A stretch of DNA of 64,000 nt from Streptomyces sp. NBC_00708 (lineage in GTDB: Bacteria; Actinomycetota; Actinomycetes; Streptomycetales; Streptomycetaceae), in NCBI GenBank assembly GCA_036226585.1, contig CP108997.1, forward strand, positions 2,790,001-2,854,000, in the 5' to 3' direction. Below are positions 8,373-19,509 of the stretch, piece after piece (position 1 is the first letter of the stretch; each line of letters begins with the position of its first letter). The translations under genes were made by a program, and so were the position numbers. Under the pieces are notes generated by a model, which was given only the letters and a program-made list of their open reading frames with translations, was not told the origin of the DNA and searched no databases.

Positions 8373-8966
8373 ATGTCCGACGCCACCGACCCCTGGCTGA
8401 TCGTGGGGCTGGGCAATCCCGGCCCCGAGTACGCGGCGAACCGGCACAACGTCGGGTTCATGGTCGCCGATCTGCTCGCCGAGCGGATCGGCGGGAAGTT
8501 CAAGCGCGCCCCGAAGGCGCAGGCGCAGGTGCTGGAGGGGCGGATCGGTCCGCCCGGCCCGCTGAGCCGGCGGGTGGTGGTCGCGAAGCCGATGTCGTAC
8601 ATGAATCTGTCCGGGGGCCCGGTGGCGGCGCTGCGGGACTTCTACAAGGTGCCGCTGGACCATGTGGTGGCGGTCCACGACGAGTTGGACATCGACTACG
8701 GGACGCTGCGGCTGAAGCTGGGCGGCGGGGACAACGGGCACAACGGGCTGAAGTCGATGACGAAGGTGATGGGCCCGGACTATCACCGGGTGCGGTTCGG
8801 GATCGGCCGGCCGCCGGGGCGGATGCAGGTCGCGGACTTCGTGCTGAAGGACTTCTCGTCCACGGAGCGCAAGGAGCTGGCGTTCGAGGTGGACCGGGCG
8901 GCGGACGCGGTGGAGTGCCTGCTGGCGGAGGGCCTGGAGCGGGCTCAGTCGGCGTACAACACGTGA
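8373..8966 (+). CDS. pth: Peptidyl-tRNA hydrolase
   Basis: 197 residues. It cleaves peptidyl-tRNA released from stalled ribosomes. Diagnostic segments: [19 protein letters not shown] with catalytic H25, [23 protein letters not shown] with the conserved Asp, and [12 protein letters not shown]. Start ATG follows GAGGAG. The rplY-pth pairing is common in bacteria and puts two translation genes together, although a terminator lies between them here. Confidence 0.97.
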   Translation: MSDATDPWLIVGLGNPGPEYAANRHNVGFMVADLLAERIGGKFKRAPKAQAQVLEGRIGPPGPLSRRVVVAKPMSYMNLSGGPVAALRDFYKVPLDHVVAVHDELDIDYGTLRLKLGGGDNGHNGLKSMTKVMGPDYHRVRFGIGRPPGRMQVADFVLKDFSSTERKELAFEVDRAADAVECLLAEGLERAQSAYNT

Positions 8967-9020
8967 GGAACGCGGCCCCGGCTTGACCGGCCGCAGGGCT
9001 CTGGCCAAGGATCTGGGCCC

Positions 9021-9491
9021 ATGAAGCGGAACCCCTCCCACCGTGCCCTGCTGTACGGCCGCAGCGCGGCGCTCGGCCTTGTCGTCCTGGTGCTGCTGGT
9101 GGCGGGTGTGCTGACGTCGTGGGACGCGGCGCACCACATCGTGCTGGCCAAGGGGCGGGAGCACGGGACGATGACGGTGACGGGGTGCGGCGACGAGGTC
9201 TGTACGGGGCCGTTCGCGCCGTCGGACGGGGCCGCGGCGCGGGCCCGGGTGTCGGTGGACAGCTCGGTGGCGGCCCGTAAGGGTGACCGTTTCCCCGTGG
9301 TGGTGAAGCCGGGGACGGACGAGGTGGTGCGGACCGGGGCGCCCGGATTCCTGCATGCCTGGGTGCCGTTGGGCGGGGCTCTGGTGCTGGCGGCGCTGGT
9401 GATCGGCGGGGGCCTGCGGCTGACCCGTACGGCCTGGGGCGCCGGGATCGCGGGCGGGGCGCTGCTGCTGGCGGCGTTCATCGCGCTCTGA
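9021..9491 (+). CDS. Hypothetical small membrane protein
   Basis: 156 residues. One hydrophobic segment near residues 13-33, an extracytoplasmic middle part of about 75 residues with two cysteines (TGCGDEVCTG) that could form a disulfide, then a C-terminal hydrophobic pair (about 111-130 and 138-155). No known family recognised. It follows pth by 54 bp in the same direction and ends at a bidirectional terminator, so it may be co-transcribed with pth. Confidence 0.75.
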   Translation: MKRNPSHRALLYGRSAALGLVVLVLLVAGVLTSWDAAHHIVLAKGREHGTMTVTGCGDEVCTGPFAPSDGAAARARVSVDSSVAARKGDRFPVVVKPGTDEVVRTGAPGFLHAWVPLGGALVLAALVIGGGLRLTRTAWGAGIAGGALLLAAFIAL

Positions 9492-9509
9492 GAGGGCGGC
9501 CGGACGTGC

Positions 9510-9543
9510 GACGGGGCGCGGGGATCTCTCCCCGCGCCCCGTC
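9510..9543. terminator. Bidirectional hairpin between convergent genes
   Basis: A perfect 14-bp stem GACGGGGCGCGGGG with loop ATCTCT, sitting between the membrane-protein stop and the ppc stop, so it can serve both strands. Confidence 0.85.
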
Positions 9544-9559
9544 GGCGTGCGGTGCCGGG

Positions 9560-12289
<2,730 letters not shown>

Positions 12290-12624
12290 AGTGTGCGGCT
12301 CCTTGCAGTGGTGGTGCACGGGACCCGGGGACCGCGGTCGGCGGATGCCGACGCCACCCCGGAAAGCAGGGTGCGGACCGCGCTGTCCGACCTCTCCAGG
12401 ATAGGTGTCCGTGCTTTCGGTGCTGTTCGCGCCCCGGAAGGTGTCCTCTGTTCGTGACGTGGGCCGCCGGGGTACGCGGTGTGTGTCTACCCGGTATTCG
12501 TGCGTCTGTGCGTGGTGTTTCGTCCTCTCGTGGGCGGGCCTTCGCGCTGCCATACTTACGAAGCCGTAGGTTACGGATGCGTAACCCGGCTTTCCGACAC
12601 GTTCTCACCCTCAGGGGACTCCCC
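12290..12624. promoter_or_regulatory. Divergent promoter region ppc / desaturase
   Basis: 335 bp with no believable gene. The ppc side holds only the AAGGAG site that I can point to. The desaturase side holds two inverted repeats (12556-12586), listed separately, about 40-70 bp before the desaturase ATG. Confidence 0.5.
12556..12586. promoter_or_regulatory. Tandem palindromic operator, probably for the downstream TetR
   Basis: Two palindromes 15 bp apart centre to centre: TTACG-AAGC-CGTAG (12556-12569, one mismatch) and GGTTACG-GATG-CGTAACC (12569-12586, perfect 7-bp arms). They lie directly upstream of the desaturase-tetR operon, the typical place for an autoregulatory TetR site. The assignment to that regulator is inference. 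Confidence 0.6.
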
Positions 12625-13608
12625 ATGAAGACCAGCCCCGATGTGATCGAGGCCGCCGTTCCGGCGGACGGCGATCAGGATCTTCCCTCCGCCACGCTCG
12701 GCGGGGACAACAAGCGGTCGATCGAGCAGATCGCGCTCCTGCTGTTCATCGTCGTGCCGTTCGTGGCGCTGGTCGCGGCGGTGCCGCTGGCCTGGGGCCG
12801 CGGTGTGAGCTGGCTCGATCTGGGTCTGATGGTGGCGATGTACTTCATCGGCTGCCACGGCATCACGATCGGCTTCCACCGGTACTTCACGCATGGCTCG
12901 TTCAAGGCGAAGCGTCCGCTCCGCATCGCCCTGGCCGTGGCCGGCTCGCTCGCGGTCGAGGGCCCGATCGTGCGCTGGGTCGCCGATCACCGCAAGCACC
13001 ACCGCTTCTCGGACGCGGAGGGCGACCCGCACTCGCCGTGGCGGTTCGGCGAGACGCTGCCGGCGCTGATGAAGGGCCTGTGGTGGGCCCATATCGCATG
13101 GATGTTCGACGAGGAGCGGACGCCGCAGCAGAAGTACGCCCCCGACCTGGTCAAGGACCCGGCGATCCGCGGCATCTCGCGCCACTTCCTGACCTTCACG
13201 ATCGTCTCGCTGGCGATCCCCCCGCTGGTCGGCGGCCTGGTGACGATGTCGTGGTGGGGTGCGGCGACGGCGTTCTTCTGGGGCTCCCTGGTACGGGTGG
13301 CCCTGCTGCACCACGTGACGTGGTCGATCAACTCGATCTGCCACGCGGTCGGCAAGCGCCCCTTCAAGTCCCGCGACAAGTCCGGCAACGTGTGGTGGCT
13401 GGCGGTCCTGTCGTGCGGCGAGTCCTGGCACAACCTGCACCACGCGGACCCGACGAGCGCGCGGCACGGCGTGATGCGGGGTCAGATCGATTCGAGTGCC
13501 CGTCTCATCCGCTGGTTCGAGCAGGCCGGCTGGGCGTACGACGTGCGCTGGCCCGACGATGCCCGTATCGAGTCCCGGCGCAACCGCGCGGCGGCCGACG
13601 CGGCATGA
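12625..13608 (+). CDS. Membrane acyl-CoA/fatty acid desaturase
   Basis: 327 residues. The three histidine clusters that bind the di-iron centre are present: HRYFTH, HRKHH and HNLHH, separated by hydrophobic segments (about 33-55, 62-80, 95-105, 185-225), as in delta-9 stearoyl-CoA desaturases. It introduces a double bond into fatty acyl chains at the membrane and needs an electron donor, which is not encoded nearby. Start ATG follows AGGGGACTCCCC. Its stop codon overlaps the start of the TetR gene (ATGA), so the regulator is made together with the enzyme and probably controls both through the operator at 12556-12586. Confidence 0.92.
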   Translation: MKTSPDVIEAAVPADGDQDLPSATLGGDNKRSIEQIALLLFIVVPFVALVAAVPLAWGRGVSWLDLGLMVAMYFIGCHGITIGFHRYFTHGSFKAKRPLRIALAVAGSLAVEGPIVRWVADHRKHHRFSDAEGDPHSPWRFGETLPALMKGLWWAHIAWMFDEERTPQQKYAPDLVKDPAIRGISRHFLTFTIVSLAIPPLVGGLVTMSWWGAATAFFWGSLVRVALLHHVTWSINSICHAVGKRPFKSRDKSGNVWWLAVLSCGESWHNLHHADPTSARHGVMRGQIDSSARLIRWFEQAGWAYDVRWPDDARIESRRNRAAADAA

Positions 13609-14291
13609 TGGACGATGTGGCGACCGACTCCAGCGCAAGCAGCGAGAACACCCGTGCACCCTCCACCCGGCGGGCCCGCCGGGTGCGGATGACCGGGAAG
13701 GAACGCCGCGAGCAGTTGCTGGACATCGGTCGCACCCTGTTCGCCGACAAGGGCTTCGAGGGCACCTCGGTCGAGGAGATCGCCGCCCGCGCGGGGGTCT
13801 CGAAGCCGGTGGTCTACGAGCACTTCGGCGGCAAGGAGGGGCTGTACGCGGTCGTGGTGGACCGGGAGATGCGCCAGCTCCTGGACATGGTGACCGGCGC
13901 CCTGACCGCGGGCCATCCGCGGGAGCTGCTGGAGCAGGCGGCGTTCGCGCTGCTGGACTACATCGAGACGTACACCGACGGGTTCCGCATCCTGGTCCGG
14001 GACTCGCCGGTCGCCCAGTCGACGGGCACCTTCGCCTCCCTGATCAGCGACATCGCCACCCAGGTGGAGGACATCCTGGGACTGGAGTTCAAGGCCCGGG
14101 GCTTCGACCCGAAGCTGGCCCCGCTGTACGCGCAGGCGCTGGTGGGCATGGTGGCGCTGACGGGCCAGTGGTGGGTGAACGCGCGCAAGCCGAAGAAGGC
14201 GGAGGTCGCGGCCCATCTGGTGAACCTGGCCTGGCACGGTCTGGAGAACCTGGAGTCCAAGCCGCGGCTGATAGGGCACCGCAAGAGCTGA
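13605..14291 (+). CDS. TetR-family regulator of the desaturase operon
   Basis: 228 residues; two adjacent ATG codons (13605, 13608), the first overlapping the desaturase stop. The helix-turn-helix lies about residues 37-75 (LLDIGRTLFADKGFEGTSVE, ARAGVSKPVVYEHFGGKEGL), preceded by a basic N-terminal arm (TRRARRVRMTGKERRE). The C-terminal ligand domain is of the type seen in lipid-metabolism TetR proteins (FasR/FabR-like neighbourhood). By context it senses a fatty acyl ligand and represses the desaturase; ligand and target are inferred. Confidence 0.9.
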   Translation: MMDDVATDSSASSENTRAPSTRRARRVRMTGKERREQLLDIGRTLFADKGFEGTSVEEIAARAGVSKPVVYEHFGGKEGLYAVVVDREMRQLLDMVTGALTAGHPRELLEQAAFALLDYIETYTDGFRILVRDSPVAQSTGTFASLISDIATQVEDILGLEFKARGFDPKLAPLYAQALVGMVALTGQWWVNARKPKKAEVAAHLVNLAWHGLENLESKPRLIGHRKS

Positions 14292-14393
14292 CGTCCCCCC
14301 GGGGGCCGGTGTGGTCAAGCCGTAATCATGATCCATCGCCAAACCACTTCAGTCCCGGTGGTCGCAGTTGTAGAGTCTGTGACCATCCCGGGA

Positions 14394-16235
14394 ATGCTTC
14401 ACCATGCACGTAATGCATCTGTGGACGCGTTTCTCCCGGTTCCACCACTTACCCCTGGGGGGGCTTTGTCTTCTGTGGAACCCGGCCGTTCTGTTCCGCG
14501 CCCGAAGCGCGCGCGGCGGATCGCGGCCTGCACCGCACTCGTTCTCTCCGCCGGCATGCTGCTGGCGGCCCCGGCCTCGGCCGATGACTCGGCGCCCGCC
14601 CCTGCCGGCGCCACCCCGCAGTTCACGCCCGAGCGCGGCGGTCAGCCGACGCTCACGCTGCCGAAGCGTACGGCGAAGAAGAAGTCCGGCGCCTCGCGCG
14701 CGCCGGGCGCGCAGTCCCCGTCCTCGGTCGTGCCCGCGAACCCGCGCCTCGACCTGGACGGCGACGGCTACAGCGACATGATGTACCGCGGCCTGGACGG
14801 CAACGTGTACGCCTCGACCGACGCGTCGGGCACACACCCGTACCAGATCAACAGCAACGACCAGTACGAGATGCCCAAGGACATCATCACGCCGGGCGAC
14901 CTGGACGGCGGCGGTATGGCCGAGGTGCTGACGCTGTCGGCATCGGGCACGCTCTCGCTCTACCAGAGCTGGGGCGCGGACAGCACCGGTTACGTCACCT
15001 GGTCGGGCAACGGCTGGCAGAAGTACAACAAGGTCGTCGCCCCCGGCGACCTGGACGGCGACGGCCGCGGCGACCTGCTCGCGCGTACGCCCTCCGGCGA
15101 CCTCTACACCTACGTGTCCACCGGCAAGGTCGACAGCGCGCCCTTCAAGGCCGGTGTCAAGGCGGGCTACGGCTGGAACATCTACGACCAGGTCGTCGGC
15201 GCCAACGATGTCAACGGTGACGGGCTGGGCGACGTCATCGCCCGTACGCCCTCCGGCGACGTGTACTTCTACGCCGGCACCGGCGACGCCTCGAAGCCCT
15301 TCAAGGCGCGCGTCAAGGTGGGCTACGGCTGGGACATCTACAACCAGCTCGTCGGCATGGACGACATCGACGGCGACGGGCTGGGCGACCTCATCGCCCG
15401 CAAGCCGGGCGGCGACGTCTACACGTACTTCTCCACCGGCTACGGCACCTTCGAGGCCCGCGTCGCCGGCGGCAAGGGCTGGAACGCGGCGGCGCTGTTC
15501 GTCGGCGCGGGCGGCAACCCGGACTTCGGCAAGCACGAGCTGGAGGCCCGTACCAAGGGCGGCAGCCTGTACTGGTACCAGGCCCGCAACAACGGCCAGT
15601 TCTTCCCGCGCCAGCTGGACAGCTCGGACACCGGCTGGAACCAGGTGAGCCTGTCGCTGGCCTCGTCGCTCGACAACGACGGCTGGGGCGAGCTGACCCA
15701 GATCTACAAGGGCACCCTCTGGGTCGGCGCCCAGGAGATCGGGTCCGGCTGGCAGGTCTACAACAGCCTGACCGGTCCGGGCGACCTGAGCGGCGACGGC
15801 AAGGGCGACCTGCTGGCCCGCGACACCAAGGGCGACCTGTACCTGTACAAGGGCAACGGGCTCGGCACGAAGTTCGCGGCCAAGGTCAAGGTCGGCTACG
15901 GCTTCAGCACGTACAACAAGATCGTCGGCGCCGGTGACCTCAGCGGCGACGGCATCGCGGACGTCGTGGCCCGCGCCAAGGACGGCACGCTGTACCTGTA
16001 CAAGGGCACCGGCAACGCCGCCAAGCCGCTCTCGGCCCGCTCCAAGATCGGCACCGGGTACAACATCTACAAGCAGTTCGCCGCGCCGGGCGACACCGAC
16101 GGCGACGGCAAGGCCGACCTGATCGGCGTCGACGGCAAGGGCGACGTGTACCGCTACTCGTCCACCGGCACCGGCCAGATCAGCAAGCGCGTCAAGATCG
16201 GCTACGGCTGGGACATCTACAACGGCCTGTACTAG
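14394..16235 (+). CDS. Secreted FG-GAP/VCBS-repeat beta-propeller protein
   Basis: 613 residues from ATG 14394. The true start is uncertain: TTG 14466 or GTG 14475, right after a run of seven G, would give a more normal signal peptide (RARRIAACTALVLSAGMLLA, then APASADD). The mature part begins with a ~70-residue linker, then repeats of about 50 residues with the pattern GDLDGDGRGDLLARTPSGDL ending in KVGYGWDIYN; the D-x-DGDG-x-x-D loops are calcium-binding FG-GAP blades. The middle blades (around 15480-15700) are more divergent. No catalytic domain is seen; such proteins are often extracellular binding modules. Function unknown. Confidence 0.85.
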   Translation: MLHHARNASVDAFLPVPPLTPGGALSSVEPGRSVPRPKRARRIAACTALVLSAGMLLAAPASADDSAPAPAGATPQFTPERGGQPTLTLPKRTAKKKSGASRAPGAQSPSSVVPANPRLDLDGDGYSDMMYRGLDGNVYASTDASGTHPYQINSNDQYEMPKDIITPGDLDGGGMAEVLTLSASGTLSLYQSWGADSTGYVTWSGNGWQKYNKVVAPGDLDGDGRGDLLARTPSGDLYTYVSTGKVDSAPFKAGVKAGYGWNIYDQVVGANDVNGDGLGDVIARTPSGDVYFYAGTGDASKPFKARVKVGYGWDIYNQLVGMDDIDGDGLGDLIARKPGGDVYTYFSTGYGTFEARVAGGKGWNAAALFVGAGGNPDFGKHELEARTKGGSLYWYQARNNGQFFPRQLDSSDTGWNQVSLSLASSLDNDGWGELTQIYKGTLWVGAQEIGSGWQVYNSLTGPGDLSGDGKGDLLARDTKGDLYLYKGNGLGTKFAAKVKVGYGFSTYNKIVGAGDLSGDGIADVVARAKDGTLYLYKGTGNAAKPLSARSKIGTGYNIYKQFAAPGDTDGDGKADLIGVDGKGDVYRYSSTGTGQISKRVKIGYGWDIYNGLY

Positions 16236-16262
16236 GCCGTGTCACCCCGCACCCCGTAACCA

Positions 16263-16300
16263 CGGCGCCCCGTCCCCGCACGCGCGGGGGCGGGGCGCCG
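16263..16300 (+). terminator. Terminator after the FG-GAP gene
   Basis: A 17-bp stem (CGGCGCCCCGTCCCCGC with its complement, one G-U pair) and a 4-nt loop ACGC, 27 nt after the stop; it lies between convergent genes and could act on both. Confidence 0.85.
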
Positions 16301-16317
16301 CCGTGTGCGGGGGGGGG

Positions 16318-16683
16318 TCAGCCCGCGACCGGCTCCAGGAACTCCAGCCGGTTGCCCACCGGGTCGTGGCTGTAGAAGCGGCGGTGGCCCGGCAGGTTGT
16401 CGTCCCACACCACCTCGGCGCCGCGCTCGGCCAGCAGGGCCGCGTACGCCTCGATGCCCGTGACGCGCAGGCCCGGGTGCGCCTTGCGGGCCGGGCGGAA
16501 GTCCGCCTCGATGCCCAGATGCAGCTGGACCGGCCCGGCGGCGAACCAGCAGCCGCCCCGGGCCGCGAGCACGGGCGGCTTGGGGATCTCCGTCATGCCG
16601 AGGACGCCGGTGTAGTACGCGCGCAGCGCGTCCTCGCTGCCTTCGGGCGCGGCGAGCTGGACGTGGTCGAGCGAGGTGATCAT
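16318..16683 (-). CDS. VOC-superfamily (glyoxalase/bleomycin-resistance fold) protein
   Basis: 121 residues. It shows the VOC pattern MITSLDHVQLAAPEGSED, a mid-protein QLHLGIE strand and the C-terminal DPVGNRLEFLEP strand; candidate metal ligands are the His in DHVQL, the His in QLHLG and the Glu in RLEFLEP. Its ATG overlaps the last base of the tam stop codon (TGATG), so it is in the tam operon and probably under TamR control. The substrate is unknown. Confidence 0.85.
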   Translation of the reverse strand: MITSLDHVQLAAPEGSEDALRAYYTGVLGMTEIPKPPVLAARGGCWFAAGPVQLHLGIEADFRPARKAHPGLRVTGIEAYAALLAERGAEVVWDDNLPGHRRFYSHDPVGNRLEFLEPVAG

Positions 16684-17474
16684 CACTTCTCCCGGTGGGC
16701 GACGGCGAAGATGCGGCGGAAGGGGAAGACCGTGCCGTGCGGGCCCCTGGGGTAGGCCGTGCGCAGCAGGTCGCGGTACTCGGCGAGGAAGGCGCCCCGG
16801 GCCTCCTCGTCGTCGGCGAGGGCGGTGAGGACGGGACGCAGTCCGGTGCCCTTCACCCAGTCCAGGACGGGGTCCTCGCCGGGCAGGAGGTGGAGGTAGG
16901 TGGTCTCCCAGACGTCGGCGGTGGTACCGGGGCCCGTCAGCGCGTCCAGGTATCCGGCGGGGCTCAGCACGGCGTCCGCGTGGCGCAGCAGGCCGCCGAG
17001 GCGGGAGCGCCAGCGCGGGGACCCGGCGAGTTCGCGCATCAGGACGTGCGAGGGCTGGTCGAAGTTGCCGGGGACCTGGAGGGCGAGGGTGCCGCCGGGG
17101 AGCAGGGCGTCCAGCCAGTCCGGGAAGCGGCGGGCGTGGCCGGGGACCCACTGGAGCAGGGCGTTGGAGACGATCAGGCCGTACGGCTGCGAGGGCGTCC
17201 AGGTGGCGGCGTCGGCCTCGGCGAAGTCGAGCAGTTCCGTGGCGTGGGCGCGGGCCCGCTCCAGCATCTGCGGGGAGTTGTCGTAGCCGGTGACGCGGGC
17301 GTGCGGCCAGCGCCCGGCGAGCAGGGCGGTGACGTTGCCGACGCCGCAGCCGAGGTCGGCGATGCGGGGAGCGCCCGGCGGGTCGGGGATGCGGGCCAGG
17401 AGGTCGTGGAAGGGGCGGGTGCGGTGGTCCGCGTGGCGCAGGTACTGCTGCGGATCCCAGACGGGTGCGGTCAT
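16683..17474 (-). CDS. tam: Trans-aconitate 2-methyltransferase
   Basis: 263 residues from MTAPVWDPQQYLRHADHRTR; longer in-frame starts would cross the operator. SAM-binding motif I is ADLGCGVGN, followed by GYDNSPQML and NALLQWVPGH, the family signature. The enzyme methylates trans-aconitate, a spontaneous aconitase inhibitor, to relieve TCA-cycle inhibition. It is divergent from a MarR-type regulator, the arrangement described for tam/tamR of S. coelicolor (Huang and Grove), and the intergenic palindromes match that picture. Confidence 0.92.
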   Translation of the reverse strand: MTAPVWDPQQYLRHADHRTRPFHDLLARIPDPPGAPRIADLGCGVGNVTALLAGRWPHARVTGYDNSPQMLERARAHATELLDFAEADAATWTPSQPYGLIVSNALLQWVPGHARRFPDWLDALLPGGTLALQVPGNFDQPSHVLMRELAGSPRWRSRLGGLLRHADAVLSPAGYLDALTGPGTTADVWETTYLHLLPGEDPVLDWVKGTGLRPVLTALADDEEARGAFLAEYRDLLRTAYPRGPHGTVFPFRRIFAVAHREK

Positions 17475-17498
17475 GGGTCCCAGGATCGATCGAAAGTA

Positions 17499-17542
17499 TC
17501 TTGATGTCAAGACACTCGAATTCAAGAGACTTCATGTCGACA
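17499..17542. promoter_or_regulatory. TamR operator array in the tam-tamR intergenic region
   Basis: A perfect palindrome TCTTGA-TG-TCAAGA (17499-17512), then weaker versions ACTCGA-AT-TCAAGA (17514-17527) and ACTTCA-TG-TCGACA (17529-17542), with centres exactly 15 bp apart. The 88-bp region between the two start codons must hold both promoters, so binding would control both genes. Confidence 0.75.
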
Positions 17543-17562
17543 GACCCTCTACACTGATCGAC

Positions 17563-18060
17563 ATGGAGGACGAGGTCGACCGTCTGGTCGCTGCATGGCG
17601 CCGCGAGCGCCCCGACCTCGACGTGGAACCGCTCGAGGTCCTCAGCCGCGTCTCCCGCCTGGCCCGCCACCTCGACCGGGCCCGCCGCATCGCCTTCACC
17701 GAGCACCAGCTGGAGCCGTGGGAATTCGACGTCCTCACGTCGCTGCGCCGGGCCGGCGCCCCCTACCAGCTCTCCCCCGGCCAGCTGCTCACCCAGACCC
17801 TGGTCACCTCGGGCACGATGACCAATCGCATCGACCGCCTGACCAAGAAGAACCTCGTCGAACGCCTCCCCGACCCCAGCGACCGGCGCGGCGTCCTGGT
17901 CCGGCTCACCGCCGAGGGCCGCGACAAGGCCGACCAGTCGCTGGCCGGCCTGCTGGCCCAGGAGCGCGCCATCCTCGGCGAGCTCTCCCACCAGCAACGC
18001 GGCGAACTGGCCGGTCTGCTACGCCAGTTGACTGCCCCGTTCGACAACATCCCCGGGTAG
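17563..18060 (+). CDS. tamR: MarR-family regulator TamR
   Basis: 165 residues. Winged-helix core LEPWEFDVLTSLRRAG, QTLVTSGTMTNRIDRLTKKN and the wing DPSDRRGVLVRLT, with an extra N-terminal helix (MEDEVDRLVAAWRRERPDLD) typical of the UrtR/TamR subgroup. The known S. coelicolor homologue binds trans-aconitate and related tricarboxylates and releases the tam promoter and other TCA genes. Position divergent from tam supports the assignment. Its last 42 bp overlap the convergent LuxR-type gene. Confidence 0.9.
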   Translation: MEDEVDRLVAAWRRERPDLDVEPLEVLSRVSRLARHLDRARRIAFTEHQLEPWEFDVLTSLRRAGAPYQLSPGQLLTQTLVTSGTMTNRIDRLTKKNLVERLPDPSDRRGVLVRLTAEGRDKADQSLAGLLAQERAILGELSHQQRGELAGLLRQLTAPFDNIPG

Positions 18061-18828
18061 CTCCGGGCCGTCCAGGTCCACCGGGCCGACCCCGGCCCGC
18101 CGCGCCAGCGCCACGGCCGCCAGCGTCGAGTGCACGTCCAGCTTCCCCAGCACGTTCTGCATGTGCGTCCGCACCGTGTGCGGGGACAGGAACAGCCGCT
18201 CCGCCACCGCCTTGCGGCCCAGGCCCGCCACCATGCACCGCAGCACCTCGCGCTCGCGCGGGGTCAGCGACTCGACGAGCTTCTCGCTCTCGGTGCGGTG
18301 CTTGCGGTCGGCCAGCAGCTCCCGCAGCACCCCGGTCAGCAGCACGGCGGGCAGATGGGTCTCGTCGCGCAGCACACCCCTGATCACCGCCAGCAGCCGT
18401 TGCAGCGAGCTGTCCTTGGCGACCCAGCCGCAGGCACCGGCCTGGAGGGCGCGCGCGGCCCGCGCCGGGTCGTCCTTCTCGGCGAGCACCACCGTACGGA
18501 CCGAGGGCCGGGCCGTGCGGACGGCGCCGACCAGGGAGATCCCGTCGACCGGGCCGGTCCGCCCGGTGCGCGGGACGGGCACCGGGACCGGGACCCCGCC
18601 GGTGCGGGCCTGCGGGACGAGGTTGCCCAGCTCCGCGTCGACGAGCAGGACGTCGTACCCCCGGCCCTCCGCCACCGCGCGCTCCAGACAGCGCAGCGCG
18701 GCCGGGCCGCTGCCCGCCGCCGCCACCTCGACGTCCGGTTCGGCCGCGAGCGCGGCGGCGAGCGATTCGGCGAAGATCCGGTGGTCGTCGACCACTAGAA
18801 CCCGGATACGGGTCACAGGCACCCCCAT
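18019..18828 (-). CDS. Orphan LuxR/NarL-type response regulator
   Basis: 269 residues from MGVPVTRIRVLVVDDHRIFA (GTG 18816 is an alternative start). The receiver keeps the acidic pair (VVDDH), a candidate phospho-Asp in DVLLVDAELGN and a Lys in GWVAKDSS, but carries a Pro/Val/Gly-rich insertion (VPQARTGGVPVPVPVPRTGR) right after the phospho-Asp. The C-terminal HTH (LTPREREVLRCMVAGLGRKA, AERLFLSPHTVRTHMQNVLG) is intact. No kinase is adjacent. The 3' end overlaps tamR by 42 bp on the opposite strand, so transcription through either end would produce antisense RNA for the other. Confidence 0.88.
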   Translation of the reverse strand: MGVPVTRIRVLVVDDHRIFAESLAAALAAEPDVEVAAAGSGPAALRCLERAVAEGRGYDVLLVDAELGNLVPQARTGGVPVPVPVPRTGRTGPVDGISLVGAVRTARPSVRTVVLAEKDDPARAARALQAGACGWVAKDSSLQRLLAVIRGVLRDETHLPAVLLTGVLRELLADRKHRTESEKLVESLTPREREVLRCMVAGLGRKAVAERLFLSPHTVRTHMQNVLGKLDVHSTLAAVALARRAGVGPVDLDGPELPGDVVERGSQLA

Positions 18829-19026
18829 GCTGTGTGTGAGAGGGCGCCCCGAAGCGTGCGTCCCCCGGCGGGGCAGGACCCGCACGGGTTGTGCGCCCGG
18901 CTGTTCTCGTACCCCTGAATACGGCGCAGGCCCCCCGCCGGCGCTGTGCATCAGGGTACGGGCGGGGGGCCTGGGGGGAAGGTAATTGGCGGAACTTGTC
19001 GGGGGTTGCCCCCTAGGCTGTGGCGC

Positions 19027-19470
19027 ATGTTTCATCTTGAGACAGAAGTGGACAAGGAGCGGCGGGCTCTGTTGTTCCGGCAGTTGCGGGACGACAACAC
19101 CGCACGCTCACCGCATATGAGCGCCCTGCGCGGCGCCCCCGAGGCGGACGAAGTACCCCTGCACGTCTGGGCGTTGGACACCGAGGGCCGCCTCGCGGCC
19201 GGGCTGGCCGCCCGGACGTGGGCGCGCTGGCTCCATCTGGAACTGCTCTGGGTGGACCCCGCGCACCGGGGTTCCGGCCTCGGCGCGCGGGTGCTCGCCG
19301 AGGCGGAGCGGGTGGCGCGCAAGGACCGGTCGTGCGCCCGTTCCCGGGTGGAGACCTGGGACTTCCAGGCTCCCGGCTTCTACCGGAAGCAGGGGTACGA
19401 GGTACGCGGGCAGGTGGACGACTACCCGCCGGGCGTCACGGAGTTCACCCTGGTCAAGGAATTGCGCTGA
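19027..19470 (+). CDS. GNAT-family N-acetyltransferase
   Basis: 147 residues. The acetyl-CoA-binding motif is LLWVDPAHRGSGLGARVL, with a later ETWDFQAPGFYRKQGYEV segment that closes the fold. The substrate cannot be deduced. It is a single gene, ending in a hairpin shared with the convergent galK. Confidence 0.9.
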   Translation: MFHLETEVDKERRALLFRQLRDDNTARSPHMSALRGAPEADEVPLHVWALDTEGRLAAGLAARTWARWLHLELLWVDPAHRGSGLGARVLAEAERVARKDRSCARSRVETWDFQAPGFYRKQGYEVRGQVDDYPPGVTEFTLVKELR

Positions 19471-19475
19471 CCTTC

Positions 19476-19503
19476 GCGGGTGCCCGTACGGACGGGCACC
19501 CGC
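19476..19503. terminator. Bidirectional hairpin between GNAT gene and galK
   Basis: A perfect 12-bp stem GCGGGTGCCCGT with loop ACGG between two convergent stops. Confidence 0.85.
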
Positions 19504-19509
19504 GCCCGG

